From Akkermansiaceae bacterium (GTDB lineage: Bacteria; Verrucomicrobiota; Verrucomicrobiia; Verrucomicrobiales; Akkermansiaceae), in NCBI GenBank assembly GCA_015061985.1, contig SUVN01000008.1, positions 1 through 64,000 of the forward strand: DNA of 64,000 bases, in the 5' to 3' direction. How positions within the stretch are numbered: position 1 is the stretch's first letter; each line of letters begins with the position of its first letter. Below are positions 8,299-18,120 of the stretch, one piece after another. The notes under the pieces are model-generated. The model worked only from the letters and a program-made list of their open reading frames with translations, searched no databases and was not told the DNA's origin. The position numbers and the translations under genes were made by a program.

Positions 8299-9678
8299 TC
8301 AATGCTCAGAAGAGAAAATACTCCGACGCGTACGCAGAAAGCGCATCGTGAAAAACACGGCCGCAATTGATAAAGCTACAATAAAACTAATCCATGCACC
8401 GGCCGGTCCCATGGCCGGCACAATCCAGTCCGTCCGAATCAGGATGCAGGAAAGCGGGAACCCCACCAGCCAGTAACTGCCAAGACTTACCCAGGTGATG
8501 ATAGTCGTATCATGGCAGCCGCGCAATAAGCCGCTCATGATGACCTGAAGCGCATCCGGTATCTGGTACACGGCACAGTAGAACAACAACACGGTTGCCG
8601 TGGCAATCACAGGAGCAGACTCTGTATAGAGAGCCACGATTTCCTGCCGGAAAAGCAGCGTCAGCAGCATGAAGAGGCTGACCAGCACCAAGGCCAGCAC
8701 CAGCAGCGTACGCACCATGGCATCAAAAGCGCCCGCATTCCCTGCCCCCAGATGATAGGAAGCACGTATAGAGCCGGCAATCCCCAGACTGAGCGGCAGC
8801 ATGAAAATAACACCCGATACATTGATAGCCACCTGCTGCGCGCTGACCATCAGCTCTCCCAACGGAGCAATCACCAGCACAACCGCGCTGAAAAAGGTCA
8901 TTTCACACAACGATGCCACCCCCAGCGGAATCCCCAGACGGAAAATCGCCCTCACCAGACTTCCTTCCATCCCGCGCATCGTCCACATCTGCCGCGTTCG
9001 TATCCGATGCCGCGAACAGAACAGCAGCACATACATCCCCAGACACATCAACCACTGAATCAGCGCCGTAGCCAAGCCACATCCCGGGCCACCCAACGCA
9101 GGAAACGCCCCCCAACCAAACACAAAAACAAAATCCAACGGTATATTCACCAGAACACCCAGCAGAGAAATCACCATGGCCGGGCGTGTCTGACCGAATC
9201 CCTCAAAGTTACCCTGTGCAATACGCATCAACAACACAGCCGGGGTGCCCAGCATGATATAGTACACGTACTGCCTCGCCTTCTCTGCCAGCAGTACATC
9301 ATCCGTTACCACAGAAAAAGCAAAGGATGCCAGATACAAAGCCAGCAGCATCACCACCAGCAACACCGCTGCGGCATAACGTGCATTATTCAGCAACAAG
9401 CCCACCTTCGACTCATACCCTGCTCCGCGATAGCGCGAAACAATCGGCCCGACGATGGACAACACCATGCTGACAGCAATGGTAACAGGTGCAGCGACTG
9501 ACACCCCAAGAGCAACCGCCGCTAATTCTCCCGTACCGGCCTGCCCTGCCACAATCGTATCCACCACCCCCATGCCCATGTGCATCAGGTTAGCGATATA
9601 GAGCGGCACCGTGAGCATCAACAACTTCTTGAGCTCACCCATATCCAGCCACTTCGGTTGATGTTGCGATTGCTGCAT
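8299..9678 (-). CDS. MATE family efflux transporter
   Basis: 459 aa polytopic protein; LTVPLYIANLMHMGMGVVDTIVAGQAGTGELAAVALG, RIAQGNFEGFGQTRPAM. Confidence 0.9.
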   Translation of the reverse strand: MQQSQHQPKWLDMGELKKLLMLTVPLYIANLMHMGMGVVDTIVAGQAGTGELAAVALGVSVAAPVTIAVSMVLSIVGPIVSRYRGAGYESKVGLLLNNARYAAAVLLVVMLLALYLASFAFSVVTDDVLLAEKARQYVYYIMLGTPAVLLMRIAQGNFEGFGQTRPAMVISLLGVLVNIPLDFVFVFGWGAFPALGGPGCGLATALIQWLMCLGMYVLLFCSRHRIRTRQMWTMRGMEGSLVRAIFRLGIPLGVASLCEMTFFSAVVLVIAPLGELMVSAQQVAINVSGVIFMLPLSLGIAGSIRASYHLGAGNAGAFDAMVRTLLVLALVLVSLFMLLTLLFRQEIVALYTESAPVIATATVLLFYCAVYQIPDALQVIMSGLLRGCHDTTIITWVSLGSYWLVGFPLSCILIRTDWIVPAMGPAGAWISFIVALSIAAVFFTMRFLRTRRSIFSSEH

Positions 9679-9736
9679 ATTCTCCTGTTGACCGTTAAAA
9701 AAAGACCTGCTCCACAGGGGAACAGGTCTTATTCAG

Positions 9737-9809
9737 CATCTGGAACGGGATTCGAACCCGTGTTGCGCGCGTGAAAGGCGCGAGTCCTAGGCCTCTAGAC
9801 GATCCAGAC
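9737..9809 (-). tRNA. tRNA-Glu (anticodon TTC)
   Basis: Minus strand GTCTGGATCGTCTAGAGGCCTAGGACTCGCGCCTTTCACGCGCGCAACACGGGTTCGAATCCCGTTCCAGAT; cloverleaf folds, CCTTTCACG anticodon loop. Confidence 0.93.
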
Positions 9810-9834
9810 GTTGTTTCGCCAATGGCGCACGGGC

Positions 9835-9863
9835 AATGTATCATATCCTGGTGTTCATGGCAA
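9835..9863 (-). promoter_or_regulatory. Sigma70-like promoter for tRNA-Glu
   Basis: Minus strand TTGCCA-17 nt-TACATT upstream of the tRNA. Confidence 0.5.
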
Positions 9864-9920
9864 GCTTTATTCGCCCATTTTAGTAAAATTTCTGAAAAAA
9901 ATTGAAAAAAAATCATTAAA

Positions 9921-9950
9921 AAGCCCACTCTGCCGTGGCAGAGTGGGCAA
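9921..9950 (-). terminator. Terminator of the secretin/Amuc_1098-like operon
   Basis: GCCCACTCTGCC-gt-GGCAGAGTGGGC hairpin followed on the minus strand by TTTTTAATGATTTTTTTT. Confidence 0.75.
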
Positions 9951-9973
9951 AATTACCAATGAACCTGAGATGA

Positions 9974-12865
9974 TCAGGGCTGAGCCACACCATCATCCGG
10001 GAACAGACCGGGGAGAGCTCCCACAGAAGCAGCGGCATCTTCACCGCGGCCGGTCTGGCGCTGACGCAGCGGCTTACCGAAGGGGTCAATCACGTCTGCC
10101 GTCACGAAAATCATGAGGTTCTTACGAACGTGAGACTCGGCATTGCTGCGGAAGAAGCGACCGATAAGGGGCAGGTCACCGAATACGGGCACCTTGTCCT
10201 CCACTTTCTGCACCTCGTCCTCAATCAAACCACCGATGGCGATGGTGTGACCATCATACACGCAGGGGTTGGAGTTGATGTAGCGGCGGCTGAAGATGGG
10301 CATATCAATGCGGTTGTCGGTCAGCGTGATGTGCTCGATTTCGTTCTCATTGGCAATACCGGCTGTAATCGGAGAGCCATAGTTCACGAAGCCTTCGAAG
10401 TCAACCACGCGGATTTCGAAACGCTTGAAGCGGACGATATCGCCGTCACCCTTCTGGAAGGGTTCAATCTGGAAGCGCATCATGATACCCACTTCTTCCA
10501 CACCCCATTCGGAGGGATTGGCGGGAGCAGCAACAGGCATAGAGCCGGAGTAACCGTTGTCGTTGTCGTTGTTATTGTTGTTGTTGCCGCCGGAAGTAAT
10601 CTGAGGTTCATCATAGGCCACCGGATAGATGAAGCGACGAATCACCTCAATCTTGGCGCAGCCCGTCTCGTCATTCTGGTCGGAAGCCAGCGGGTCGGGG
10701 GTCGGAGCGTACTCCATCTCAGCATCGCTGCTGATGACGAGGCTCGGAGCAGACATGATATCCACACCCTTCTTCTGGGAAAGGCCGCGCATGATGCCCT
10801 GGAAAGAACCGGAATCGTAGATACCGGAGAGGGACAGGATGCCGGGAGCCGGGTTGGCTGTCGCGGAAGCACCGGCAGAACCGGAAGCCACCAGATTCTG
10901 AATGGCACTGGTGTTGATAGCACCGGAACCGGAACGAAGGCCACCCGTCATGAGACCATTGGTGATGGTATCCGTAGCGGAGGAAAGCGAACCGTTGGAG
11001 CTGATGGGCCAGGAACCGCCATTGTGATGCATGTTGGAGTAGGCCGTACCACCGCTGGTCACGAAATCACTGAAAGTGCGGGGGGTTGTGGCATTCGCAC
11101 CGCTGACACCACCGAGGAATGCCGTACCGGCATCATTGATGGAGAACGGATTGATAACCCAGTCAAAGCTGAGCTCCTCATCATTCTGCTGAGAGATTTC
11201 CACGAACTTGGCGCTCACCTTCACCATCTTGGGCATATCCTGACGGAAGATGTTGATGGCTTCTTCAACGGCATCCAGCTCATCCTCCGTATTATACACG
11301 GTCAACTGACCGGTAGCACGGGAGTAGGTAGCCGTAGCACCCTGCGGGAAGTTGACACCCATGGCAATAAGAGCAGCCTTCGGGTCAATCTTCAGACGGT
11401 TGCTGCCACCGCTGCTGCCACCGCCCCAATCATCTTCGGACTCCTCCTCTTCCTCATCGCCGGAGCTGCTGTTCAGGAAGGAAGGACGCACCGGCCAGGA
11501 GCGACGAACCATACGATGATTGGAAGCACCTTTCTGGTACACAACCACAGCGTTCTCTTCCACGCGGAAAGCGCAGCCGGTCGAATCGCAGATACGCTTG
11601 AGGAGTTCTGCAGCCGTCAGGTTCTCCAGCTCAAGCTTGGAGATGATGGCGGGGGGTAACTGCTGCACCACGGCCACCGGAGCAGCAACTTCCTCTTCCT
11701 CCTCATCCTCGCTTTCCTCGTCCTCATCCTCATCATCAGAGGAAGAAGCCACGGGAGCTGCGGCGGGAACAGGAGCCTGCTGGGGCTTCTCGAAAATGAA
11801 GTTCACCTGCATACCGGACTTACGAGCCTCTGCGCGCAGGAAGTCCAGAGCATCCTCCACGGGGGTTTCTTCAAAACTGGCGCGGGCAATCTTCAGGTTG
11901 TTAAGGTTTTCCTGATTGCGAATGACACCTTCGGAGATGGGAGCGGAGACAGAGCCACCAAGCTCAATCTCGGGCAGTTCGGAGGGAAGAGCTTCCTGCC
12001 ACAAAGCATCCACCTCAGCCAGTGCCTTGGAGCGATAGGAGTTATAGGCAGAACGATAGTAAGTGGAACGACGGCGGCTCACAGCTTCCTGACCACGACG
12101 GGCAGCGCTGTTGTACGGGTCGATGCGAAGAACGGAGTTGAACGTCTCATATGCCTGGTCATACTGAGCAAGGTCAAGCTGGCCATAGCCCAGATTCAGC
12201 AGACGCTGCACCTCTTCAACGTTCTTGACATGCTCAGGAGTCAGAGCGGGATTGTTGCGAACGGGGTCACGCAGGAGGGAGAGCTCCTTGCGAGCACGTT
12301 TGTTGTTGGGGTCGCGGCTGAGAACTTCCAGCAGAAGCTGCTCGGCATCGTCGTAACGACCGACGCGGGAGCACTCAATAGCAACGGCAATGGAGGCATC
12401 ACCGATGCTGGCGACGATGAATTCCTGAAGCTTCTGGGTGGCAGGAGCCTTGGGAATACGCTTCCAGGCTTCCTTGTAGTTATCAAGAGCTTCCTGATAC
12501 TTCTTCTCAGCATAGGCAGTACGGCCATCCTGCAACAGCTGCATGGCGTTCTGCACTTCTGCGCGACGGCGGGCAGCTTCACGGCTGTTGATGCTGTCCT
12601 GAGTACCGGCATAAACAGCGGTGGGGCCCACTTCGCTGGTTCCGGCGGCCGTTGCGGGGGTCAGATAGCCCTGTTCAGGAGCAACGGCGGGAGCAGGAGC
12701 GACAGGCTGCACGGTCTGCTGCACAGCGGGCTGTGCATTGGACGGAGCCACTGCCGATGTCGTGCGAAGATAGCCAACCGTGCTGGCCTGTACAAACGGA
12801 CAGGATGCAGCAACAGCCATCAATGCCAACAAACGTTTGGAGTTAATGAGAGGTGCGTGGTTCAT
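9974..12865 (-). CDS. TPR-containing secretin (type II/IV secretin family), Amuc_1098-like
   Basis: N-terminal TPR-like repeats, central acidic linker, C-terminal secretin domain (VPVFGDLPLIGRFFRSNAESHVRKNLMIFVTADVIDP). Confidence 0.88.
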   Translation of the reverse strand: MNHAPLINSKRLLALMAVAASCPFVQASTVGYLRTTSAVAPSNAQPAVQQTVQPVAPAPAVAPEQGYLTPATAAGTSEVGPTAVYAGTQDSINSREAARRRAEVQNAMQLLQDGRTAYAEKKYQEALDNYKEAWKRIPKAPATQKLQEFIVASIGDASIAVAIECSRVGRYDDAEQLLLEVLSRDPNNKRARKELSLLRDPVRNNPALTPEHVKNVEEVQRLLNLGYGQLDLAQYDQAYETFNSVLRIDPYNSAARRGQEAVSRRRSTYYRSAYNSYRSKALAEVDALWQEALPSELPEIELGGSVSAPISEGVIRNQENLNNLKIARASFEETPVEDALDFLRAEARKSGMQVNFIFEKPQQAPVPAAAPVASSSDDEDEDEESEDEEEEEVAAPVAVVQQLPPAIISKLELENLTAAELLKRICDSTGCAFRVEENAVVVYQKGASNHRMVRRSWPVRPSFLNSSSGDEEEEESEDDWGGGSSGGSNRLKIDPKAALIAMGVNFPQGATATYSRATGQLTVYNTEDELDAVEEAINIFRQDMPKMVKVSAKFVEISQQNDEELSFDWVINPFSINDAGTAFLGGVSGANATTPRTFSDFVTSGGTAYSNMHHNGGSWPISSNGSLSSATDTITNGLMTGGLRSGSGAINTSAIQNLVASGSAGASATANPAPGILSLSGIYDSGSFQGIMRGLSQKKGVDIMSAPSLVISSDAEMEYAPTPDPLASDQNDETGCAKIEVIRRFIYPVAYDEPQITSGGNNNNNNDNDNGYSGSMPVAAPANPSEWGVEEVGIMMRFQIEPFQKGDGDIVRFKRFEIRVVDFEGFVNYGSPITAGIANENEIEHITLTDNRIDMPIFSRRYINSNPCVYDGHTIAIGGLIEDEVQKVEDKVPVFGDLPLIGRFFRSNAESHVRKNLMIFVTADVIDPFGKPLRQRQTGRGEDAAASVGALPGLFPDDGVAQP

Positions 12866-12968
12866 GGTAATGCTATATTTATGACAGAAATCTTTTCCTT
12901 TGTAAAGTCTGCTTTTTATTTTTCCAAGGTTTATGTCTCTTTTTTTTGAAAGAAATGGATTTTTTCAG

Positions 12969-14102
12969 TTATTTTTTGGAAGCCACCGGCACATTGATGG
13001 GACTTTCAGCCCCATTCAGGCGGATATTGACGCTACCGGAGGCATCCACCGTCTCCAGCGTGGCCGACATTTTTTCACCGGATGAATTACCGCCGGGGAT
13101 GTCGAACGAGCTGTAGAGCTGCACTTTCATGGTACCTTCCGGCTTACCGAGAGCAGAGCCGGCGGTCACGCGCAGCGTTGCCGTGGTATCATTAATCTGG
13201 CGTCCCTTCTCGTTGGGGGTTCCCTTCTCTTTGGGAGAAGTGGACTTGCCGGCGCGAATCACGAACTCCTTGTCAGCAGCGGCGGTTTCGTTATCACGAA
13301 CGCGCACTACATTCTCAGGAGACATGGCACCGGTGAAATCCGGGAAATCCTTCTTCTCGAAACCGACAACAGTGAAGCGGGTCTGCGGCCCTTCCTTGGT
13401 CAGACCAAAGGATTCACCGGGCTTGAGTGTCTTCTTGCAAATGGGTGACGTGTCCGACGACTTGGCAAACACGCGAAGCCCCACGGAGGCCGGATTGGGT
13501 TCCGAGGCAAACATGTTATCCACCGCAATGAACGCACGGGCGGTCTCCACCTTCACCACCTCCATGCGAGGCGCAGCCCCCTGCTGCACAAGAGCAGGAT
13601 AGCTGGCGGCATCGGTGGGCTTCGTCTTGGCGGCAAACTCATCGGCGTTTGTGAAGCCATCGGAGTCACTATCCAGAGAAAGCGCATCCGAGCGACCGAG
13701 AACATCCGACAAACCATTAGCCAGGAACCAGCTGTTCGGGACATCCTGGTGGATGTTGGCTGCCTTCGGGTCGTAGATGTCGATAATCGTTGTTTTCTTG
13801 GCGCTGTCTACCGTAATCTGCCAGAGTTCCGTCGTGAAAAGCATCGGAGCCAAGCGGGGCTTACCGTTGATAACAGCGCCCTCGGGAGCACAGTCCTTCA
13901 CTGTGCGATCCTGCTTGACGCTGTCACGCAGAGCAACGGCCTCAGCCGTCAGACCGGAGTCTTTCTTGCCGTCGCTTACGGAAGTGCCGGGAACCTGCGT
14001 CTCGGCGGTGCTCATGAAGTAACCGCCGTACGCAGCCGCTGCAATACCGAGAACGGCACCAATCATGAGCGCCTGCTTGCCGGGATTTGAATTATCAGCC
14101 AT
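12969..14102 (-). CDS. Amuc_1099-like membrane-anchored protein
   Basis: Single N-terminal TM (LMIGAVLGIAAAAYGGYFM), extracytoplasmic body; position between the secretin and the Amuc_1100-like gene. Confidence 0.65.
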   Translation of the reverse strand: MADNSNPGKQALMIGAVLGIAAAAYGGYFMSTAETQVPGTSVSDGKKDSGLTAEAVALRDSVKQDRTVKDCAPEGAVINGKPRLAPMLFTTELWQITVDSAKKTTIIDIYDPKAANIHQDVPNSWFLANGLSDVLGRSDALSLDSDSDGFTNADEFAAKTKPTDAASYPALVQQGAAPRMEVVKVETARAFIAVDNMFASEPNPASVGLRVFAKSSDTSPICKKTLKPGESFGLTKEGPQTRFTVVGFEKKDFPDFTGAMSPENVVRVRDNETAAADKEFVIRAGKSTSPKEKGTPNEKGRQINDTTATLRVTAGSALGKPEGTMKVQLYSSFDIPGGNSSGEKMSATLETVDASGSVNIRLNGAESPINVPVASKK

Positions 14103-14125
14103 GTTTCAGAAATCAGGTTAAAATG

Positions 14126-15049
14126 TTACTTAGTCTTGGCGGGGTTGAAATAAAGCACCTGGATATTAAGATGCACACGAGCCGTTTCATCCGGGTTGCC
14201 TGTCTTACGAACTGCCACCACGCGGGAGGAATTCTCAGCCGGATTGGCAGAGGAGGCAGCGCCCACATCCTCACCCTGTGAGGAGGGTGCACCAGGAGCA
14301 ACATAATCATCAATAAGCGGCAGTGTCTCCAAGCCTTTACCGGCAACACCGGTGATGGTCAGCATGAAGTCCTTATCTGCCACGATGGAGTTGACGATAT
14401 TCGGCAGGGCACCGCGTTTCACTTCCATGGCCACCTCGAAAGAGAGGGGGAACTGGGGCTTGGCCTTGCGGCTGTTCGGCTTGGCGGCCTCAGCGGCTTC
14501 CGGAGGAAGCGGCGCGCAATACACCTTATCCAGCACCACGGTGGCTCCGGAGTTGATGATATGCTCTGCCACACGCTCCACGGCCTTGAGCTGGAAGCTG
14601 CGGAAAGGCACATCATCCTGCACGGGAGCGGCATTCTTGAATGCACCGAAGCCCAGGTCAGCAGCCGGATCACCGACGGTCACTCCCTTGGAGGCACCCA
14701 GTTGACCGATTTTGGAAATGGCGGCACGCAGTTGATTCTGGAAATCCTGAGCAGAAATCTGCTTACCATCACCAAAACAATAGGACGCATAGCGATTGAG
14801 GTCTTCCTGCATCTCTTTATTCACGGCCTTGACCTCATCCACAGCTTTCTGAAGCTCCTTCAGCGTGGCCTGAGTGGGGGCGAACTGTGCGGATTCGTAT
14901 CCCTCAAAACGCTCGCTGATTTCGCGCAGGCTGTTCTGCGTGGCAGCGTATTCCTGAGTTTTACCAAAGCCATAGTAGACAATACCTCCGAACGCGATTG
15001 CGAACACGGCAGAGAGAGCCACCACACGCTTATTTTCACTGATATTCAT
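14126..15049 (-). CDS. Amuc_1100-like pilus-associated membrane protein (divergent)
   Basis: N-terminal TM, coiled coil, DLGFGAFKNAAPVQDDVPFRSFQLKAVERVAEHIINSG resembles recalled Amuc_1100 WLGFQVYSTQAPSVQAASTLGFELKAINSLVNKLAECG; synteny. Confidence 0.72.
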   Translation of the reverse strand: MNISENKRVVALSAVFAIAFGGIVYYGFGKTQEYAATQNSLREISERFEGYESAQFAPTQATLKELQKAVDEVKAVNKEMQEDLNRYASYCFGDGKQISAQDFQNQLRAAISKIGQLGASKGVTVGDPAADLGFGAFKNAAPVQDDVPFRSFQLKAVERVAEHIINSGATVVLDKVYCAPLPPEAAEAAKPNSRKAKPQFPLSFEVAMEVKRGALPNIVNSIVADKDFMLTITGVAGKGLETLPLIDDYVAPGAPSSQGEDVGAASSANPAENSSRVVAVRKTGNPDETARVHLNIQVLYFNPAKTK

Positions 15050-15072
15050 TGTTGAAAAAGTATGGTTAAAGG

Positions 15073-16950
15073 TTATTTGCGATCGCCGCCGGCAAGCTCG
15101 GGAATGGCAATGGGCGTCTTGAGCGGCATCACCATCATGAACTTCTCCACATAGTCCATCTTTTCTTTCTTCAAGGCCTTGGCATCGAGGAACTGGAAGT
15201 AGTGGTTAAGGTTGCTCTGCACCTTGGAGTTCTCGTAGGCGAAGAGAGAATCCGCGCTGCGTTCATCGAAATTATGAGCCACCAGGTCATAAATAGCCTG
15301 ACGATGATTCATGCTGCGGGTATCACCGGGGGTCTTGATGGTGAAACCGCTCACGTAAATAGCCGTCACCATGGGCTCTCCCTTGCTCTTTTTACCGCCT
15401 GCGGGATCGGGAGCCTTGTTGATGGAAGACTCCTTGTTGCCGCTGCGGCTGCGATTCATGTCGATAAGCTTCACGCCCTTCACATCAGTGGCATTCACCA
15501 GCGAGGTATTGTCCACATCATAGTTGATGAGGGGGGCAATCTCTGACACCCAGAACTTGATGGAAGCACTCTTGGCAGAAAGCTGCTTGAGCACATCCGC
15601 ATAGGCATAGCGGGAGCTGTACAGCTCGGAATACTCCTTGAGCTTCTTCACCTCTGCCGCATACTTGGACTGCATGGATTCAATCTGGCTGCTGAGACGA
15701 GCCACACGCTCATCTGCCGGGGCTGCCTTGGCAAGGATACGCTCTGCCTTGGCTGCGGCATCATTGGCCGTGTAAGCAAAGAACCCGGCACCGGCAAGCG
15801 CCAGCAGACCGGCCACAGCCACCTTGGGCAGCAGCGCTTTCTCCGCACGATCCTTACCCACGCTGGTGGGCACGAGGTCGATATTGAACTGACCTACCTT
15901 GGCTGCGGAAACAGCCGCACCGGCCACAGCTCCGAGGCAAATGGCATCCTGATCCAAAGCTTCCTCATCCACCTTGGAACCGATGCTGAATGCCTGCAGC
16001 GGGTTGAAGTATTCGACCGGAATATTGAGCGTGGACTGCAGGAACTCCAGCGTGTATGCCAGACGTGCGCCACCACCGCAGATATAGGCCTTGGTGGGAG
16101 GCGTTCCCTGATACTGGGCGCGGTAATGATTCACGGTGCGCTGCACTTCGGAGCTGAGACGACTCATGGCATTGCGAATCGTCGTTGCCAGAGCGGCATC
16201 ATCCGCATCCATATCGTCCGTATGGCCGTTACCGAGAGACACGACACCGTTCTCCAGCTTGAGCTTCTCAGCATCGCGGAAGCTGAGGCCGTACTCACGT
16301 GCAATACTGTTGGTCACAAAGGCACCGGCTGCCGTCACGGAACGGGTGAAGAAACGGCCATCCTCCGCAAAGATGATATCCGTGGTCTTGGCACCGATAT
16401 CCAGCAGCATCACCGGCTCTGTTTCCTCCGGATAGCTGGCACAGAAAGCATTGAAGAGCGAGGTAATGGAGCAGTCCACAGCCACCGTGCGAAGGCTGTT
16501 ACCCTCCACCTGCGTGTTGAGATTGTCAAGCACATCCTTCTTGATGGCCACCAGGAGCACTTCGCGCTCACCGTCATCGCGGTCAGCCAGCTCCTGATAG
16601 GAGTATATGATATCCTCCATCGGGAACGGAATGTGCTGCTGCGCTTCCATCTCTACCTGCTCAGCGATGTCCTCCACATCAATAGCCGGCAGCTTGATGA
16701 AACGCATGAATACCTGCTGTCCGGAGACAACGTTGCGCACATCGCTTCCCTTTACCTTCAGCTCTGCCACCATCTCACCGATGGCATTGCTCACATAGTC
16801 CATACGCATACCCTCCTCGACCGGGTCGAGAAGGATATCCCTGCGGGCGTAGCGCGAGAGCGCAAAGCCACGTCCGGCCGGAGTGAAGACAGCCATGGTG
16901 ACGCTCTGCGCGCCTATTTCCAAGGCCACCGTTGTCTTATATTCAGCCAT
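15073..16950 (-). CDS. PilM-like (FtsA/actin-fold ATPase) fused to PilN-like C-terminal region, Amuc_1101-like
   Basis: ALEIGAQSVTMAVFTPAGRG, VMLLDIGAKTTDIIFAEDG, KAYICGGGARLAYTLEFLQ; C-terminal TM and coiled coil. Confidence 0.82.
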   Translation of the reverse strand: MAEYKTTVALEIGAQSVTMAVFTPAGRGFALSRYARRDILLDPVEEGMRMDYVSNAIGEMVAELKVKGSDVRNVVSGQQVFMRFIKLPAIDVEDIAEQVEMEAQQHIPFPMEDIIYSYQELADRDDGEREVLLVAIKKDVLDNLNTQVEGNSLRTVAVDCSITSLFNAFCASYPEETEPVMLLDIGAKTTDIIFAEDGRFFTRSVTAAGAFVTNSIAREYGLSFRDAEKLKLENGVVSLGNGHTDDMDADDAALATTIRNAMSRLSSEVQRTVNHYRAQYQGTPPTKAYICGGGARLAYTLEFLQSTLNIPVEYFNPLQAFSIGSKVDEEALDQDAICLGAVAGAAVSAAKVGQFNIDLVPTSVGKDRAEKALLPKVAVAGLLALAGAGFFAYTANDAAAKAERILAKAAPADERVARLSSQIESMQSKYAAEVKKLKEYSELYSSRYAYADVLKQLSAKSASIKFWVSEIAPLINYDVDNTSLVNATDVKGVKLIDMNRSRSGNKESSINKAPDPAGGKKSKGEPMVTAIYVSGFTIKTPGDTRSMNHRQAIYDLVAHNFDERSADSLFAYENSKVQSNLNHYFQFLDAKALKKEKMDYVEKFMMVMPLKTPIAIPELAGGDRK

Positions 16951-17011
16951 AAATACCTTTTTTCAGTTAATTCAGTTGAAGAGAGTTTCCCAAGGTTGCC
17001 GCAGGCAGAAA

Positions 17012-17941
17012 TCAGCGATTACGCTTACCTTTCTTGCCTTTCTTCTTCTTACCGCCGGTAGAAGAAGTAGTATCCTCGGTCGTTTCAGTCGGCGTGTCAG
17101 CCGATGTATCCGTCGTGGAATCAACGGAACCGGATGAAGTATCAACACCGGTGGAAGAGCCACCCGGCATTGTCGTCGTGCCCAGGGCAGAGATACCGGC
17201 AGCGGCGGGGGAGAAGGACTCACCGTACATGGGACGCGTGGCCGGGAATACAGGGCTGTAGTAGGGAGCAAAGGGAGTCTCGGCAATGCTCTTCAGCGTA
17301 ACGCCGGCATTATCGGCATCCTCTTTCTTCCACCAGGAACCCGTCAGTTTATCCTTAAGGTCACGAGCAATCACCAGACCGGGATTGGCAGAGGTATTGT
17401 TGCAGGAGCTGCCCTTGAACTTAGCCGTCACAGCCACGGCACCCAGTCGCTTGGCAAGCTCCGGATTCTTCACATCCGGGCCGCAGATACGCATGGCGTC
17501 CGTCGGCGACAGGAATACACCCACGTTCACCACCGTACCGTCATCATTGGCAGTGGGCTCCAGGGGGATATCGACGTAAGTGATATCCTTCGTCAGCAGA
17601 AGCGGCTTATCAGCACCCTTGCCACCCATCATCACCACATGCACCTTCACCTCCAGCTCATCCACAAACATGGGCTTATCCGAGCTGGCACGAGCGGCTA
17701 CCTGCAGCGGAATACGCACCACATGCCAGGCATACATGTGCTCACCCTTGAGCGGCTTCACATCCTTGGAATTGTAGAAAGCACCGGTTGTGCCGGGAGG
17801 CATCACGCGAGTCACTTCCATGTCACCGGCAGACAGTCCTTTCTTGAGCGAAACGCGCACGGATTCCGCAGACTGAGCACTCACCACAGGCAGACTGCAC
17901 AGCGCCGCCACCAACAGAGAGGTAAAAAGCTTCTTAATCAT
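17012..17941 (-). CDS. Amuc_1102-like secreted protein
   Basis: Signal peptide MIKKLFTSLLVAALCSLPVVSAQSA; Ser/Thr-rich C-terminus; first gene of the operon. Confidence 0.65.
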   Translation of the reverse strand: MIKKLFTSLLVAALCSLPVVSAQSAESVRVSLKKGLSAGDMEVTRVMPPGTTGAFYNSKDVKPLKGEHMYAWHVVRIPLQVAARASSDKPMFVDELEVKVHVVMMGGKGADKPLLLTKDITYVDIPLEPTANDDGTVVNVGVFLSPTDAMRICGPDVKNPELAKRLGAVAVTAKFKGSSCNNTSANPGLVIARDLKDKLTGSWWKKEDADNAGVTLKSIAETPFAPYYSPVFPATRPMYGESFSPAAAGISALGTTTMPGGSSTGVDTSSGSVDSTTDTSADTPTETTEDTTSSTGGKKKKGKKGKRNR

Positions 17942-18120
17942 GGTAAAAAATATCAGATGCGTCTATACTTATACACAATCCTCTCCCGTTTGGCGAGAAG
18001 AAACTTGACTTACAGCCATTTTTTTTGAAACAACACCGCGCATCCCTGCGTAAAAGGCAGCCGCAGCCAGACTTTTGCCTTGTGAGACACCTGCCGGATA
18101 TGATATATAGCAACGCGACC

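Noticed and set aside
10130-11659. 509-aa plus-strand ORF
   Set aside because: Antisense to the secretin gene.
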